From Burkholderiales bacterium (GTDB lineage: Bacteria > Pseudomonadota > Gammaproteobacteria > Burkholderiales > Burkholderiaceae_E): a stretch of 64,000 nucleotides of DNA. The position numbers and the translations under genes were made by a program. The notes beneath the pieces were generated by a model, which saw only the letters and a program-made list of their open reading frames with translations, did not search any database and was not told where the DNA came from. Shown one piece after another: positions 60,817 through 64,000 of this stretch; position 1 is the stretch's first letter; every line of letters begins with the position of its first letter. The stretch lies in NCBI GenBank assembly GCA_003577305.1, contig QEVL01000015.1, positions 1-64,000 of the forward strand, read 5' to 3'.

Positions 60817-61170
60817 ATGTCCTTCCAGACCACCGCCTCCGGGCTGCAATACGACGACGTGACGCCGGGAAGCGGCGACGAAGCGCGCGCAGGCCGGCAG
60901 GTGCGCGTGCACTACACCGGCTGGCTCTACGAAGACGGCCAGGCCGGGCGCAAGTTCGATTCCAGCAAGGACCGCGGCGAGCCGTTCACTTTTCCGCTCG
61001 GCGCGGGCCAGGTGATCCGCGGCTGGGACGAGGGCGTCGCCGGCATGCGGGTGGGCGGCACGCGGCGGCTCCTGATTCCACCGGAACTGGGCTATGGCGC
61101 TCGCGGCGCAGGCGGCGTGATTCCGCCGAATGCGACGCTGCTGTTCGAAGTGGAGCTGCTCGGGGTCTGA
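60817..61170 (+). CDS. FKBP-type peptidyl-prolyl isomerase
   Basis: 117 residues, a single FKBP domain without signal peptide, so cytoplasmic. [33 protein letters not shown] and [13 protein letters not shown] form the active pocket. Confidence 0.95.
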   Translation: MSFQTTASGLQYDDVTPGSGDEARAGRQVRVHYTGWLYEDGQAGRKFDSSKDRGEPFTFPLGAGQVIRGWDEGVAGMRVGGTRRLLIPPELGYGARGAGGVIPPNATLLFEVELLGV

Positions 61171-61226
61171 GCCCTGGCTGCAATCCCCGGTCCGTCTGCC
61201 CCGCCACCGCATCCGACGACGGTTCG

Positions 61227-63005
<1,779 letters not shown>

Positions 63006-63038
63006 GCGGTCGACGCCACGAGGCGGCGCGAACCCGAT

Positions 63039-63695
63039 TCAGCCCCGATGGATTCCGAGCGCGAGGTCGCCCACGAACGGGTTGCTGGCGCGCTCCTCGC
63101 CGAAAGTGGACATCGGTCCGTGGCCCGGGACGAAGGCGACGTCGTCGCCCAGCGGCCAGAGCTTGTCGGTGATCGACGCGACGAGCGTCGCATGATCGCC
63201 ACGCGGAAAATCGGTGCGGCCGATCGAACCCTGGAACAGCACGTCGCCGACGATCGCGAGCCGGCTCGGCGCGTGAAAGAAGACCACGTGGCCCGGCGTG
63301 TGGCCCGGGCAATGGAGCACCTCGAGCGTCTGTTCGCCGAAAACGACCGTGTCGCCGTCCTCGAGCCAGCGATCGGGCTCGAAGGCCGAAAGGAGCGGAA
63401 AACCGAACATCTTCCCCTGGCTCGGCAACTGCTCGATCCAGAAGCGGTCCTCGCGCTGCGGACCTTCGATCGGCACCCGGTGGCGCTGCGCGAACTGGCC
63501 GGCCTGGCCGCAGTGATCGATGTGGCCGTGCGTGAGGAACACTTTCTCGAGCGTTGCGCCCTCGCTGCGCAGTGCCGACTCGATGCGTTCGAGATCGCCG
63601 CCGGGGTCGATCGCGGCAGCCTGGCCGGTGCGCTCGCACACCAGCACCGAACAGTTCTGCATGAAGGGCGTGACGGGAACGATCAGGAGCTTCAT
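63039..63695 (-). CDS. MBL-fold metallo-hydrolase (glyoxalase II-like)
   Basis: 218 residues. Metal motif THGHIDHCG, then HCPGHTPGHVVFF and GDVLFQGSIGRTDFPRGD, and final His in VPGHGPMSTFGEE. Like YcbL, a hydroxyacylglutathione hydrolase relative. 7 nt after the DUF2237 gene, likely the same operon. Confidence 0.92.
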   Translation of the reverse strand: MKLLIVPVTPFMQNCSVLVCERTGQAAAIDPGGDLERIESALRSEGATLEKVFLTHGHIDHCGQAGQFAQRHRVPIEGPQREDRFWIEQLPSQGKMFGFPLLSAFEPDRWLEDGDTVVFGEQTLEVLHCPGHTPGHVVFFHAPSRLAIVGDVLFQGSIGRTDFPRGDHATLVASITDKLWPLGDDVAFVPGHGPMSTFGEERASNPFVGDLALGIHRG

Positions 63696-63702
63696 CGGCG
63701 CA

Positions 63703-64000
63703 TTATCGCCCGGCCGGCCCGGTTTTCTTCGCGGTCCAGGCGCAGCTGCGCAATGCCTCGAATGGCACCACGCGCAACGCCGCCTCGTGGGTCGCCTCGA
63801 GCACCACCGGCGGCGCGACGCCCGCCTCCCAGGCCTCGCGCCAGCGCGCCGCGCACAGGCACCAGCGGTCGCCCGGCTTCAGGCCCGCGAAGCGCCACTG
63901 CGGCTGCGGCGTGACCAGGTCGTTGCCGCGCGCCAGCGAGAACGCGAGGAACTCCTCGGTGACGCGCGCGCACACCGTGTGCTCACCCGGATCGTCCGGA
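63703..64000 (-). CDS. DUF2237 family protein, 5'-partial at window edge
   Basis: The frame is open to the right edge. The visible part has EHTVCARVTEEFLAFSLARG, GLKPGDRWCLCAARW and VVLEATHEAALRVVPFE, all typical of DUF2237. The residues upstream of the in-frame GTG at 63975 (PDDPGEHT) also match the family, so that GTG is internal. Function unknown. Confidence 0.85.
   Translation of the reverse strand, partial: PDDPGEHTVCARVTEEFLAFSLARGNDLVTPQPQWRFAGLKPGDRWCLCAARWREAWEAGVAPPVVLEATHEAALRVVPFEALRSCAWTAKKTGPAGR

Overview
The window is high-G+C chromosomal DNA from a betaproteobacterium, most likely Burkholderiales. The evidence is the block lptG-lptF/pepA-holC-hypothetical-valS, a complete System I cytochrome c maturation cluster, two tripartite tricarboxylate (TctABC/Bug) transporter sets, a tRNA-Ala(CGC), and the general style of the proteins. 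Genes are densely packed, often with ATGA-type overlaps. I saw no CRISPR array, prophage, integrase or transposase.

1-12.4 kb. A UvrA-type excinuclease gene enters from the left edge, followed by a beta-class-like GST. Next comes an anaerobic aromatic block: hcrC-hcrA-hcrB encode the three subunits of 4-hydroxybenzoyl-CoA reductase, with the four-cysteine [4Fe-4S] loop in HcrB, and a MarR regulator overlaps hcrB. A ferritin-like gene, an HI0933-type flavoprotein and an EF-G-like GTPase follow. 12.4-15.4 kb: an aryl-CoA ligase (benzoate/2-aminobenzoate type) and argE. FNR/ANR-like boxes stand before hcrC, before the ferritin-like gene and before the ligase. At hcrC and the ligase the spacing fits a class II (-41.5) activator site, and a perfect 17-bp palindrome overlies the predicted hcrC start of transcription. 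This looks like one oxygen-responsive aromatic regulon: the ligase would make a CoA thioester and HcrABC would remove the para-hydroxyl.

15.5-22.9 kb. ccmI-ccmABCDEFGH in one run, with ccmI first.

22.9-28.5 kb. MFS transporter, nitronate-monooxygenase-like enzyme, a 43-residue CDGSH protein, a MOSC protein, an enoyl-CoA hydratase, and an arsR-arsM arsenic pair whose ArsM has an abnormal C-terminal tail beginning at a 20-bp palindrome.

28.5-32.0 kb. A patchy accessory segment ending at tRNA-Ala(CGC), which has its own promoter and terminator. It holds a DUF1778/GNAT toxin-antitoxin pair, a headless 5'-nucleotidase remnant fused in frame to the antitoxin, a DUF3592-like membrane protein, and an unrecognised, probably truncated gene.

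32.0-51.2 kb. HIBADH-family dehydrogenase with an orphan TRAP receptor, cysB coupled to an ArnT-like glycosyltransferase, lptFG with a strong terminator, pepA, holC, a hypothetical gene, valS, an FAH-family hydrolase, a PanE-like reductase, a tctCBA transporter with a terminator hairpin in its leader, and a divergent oxalyl-CoA-synthetase-like ligase.

51.2-64 kb. NUDIX hydrolase and alaS on the minus strand. On the plus strand, a class III CoA-transferase, tctC-tctB-tctA, HAD dehalogenase and HIBADH-type dehydrogenase look like one carboxylate uptake and catabolism operon. FKBP isomerase, glnS, a glyoxalase-II-like hydrolase and a DUF2237 gene cut by the right edge complete the window.

Functions are assigned from motifs and remembered family sequences. 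No database search was run.
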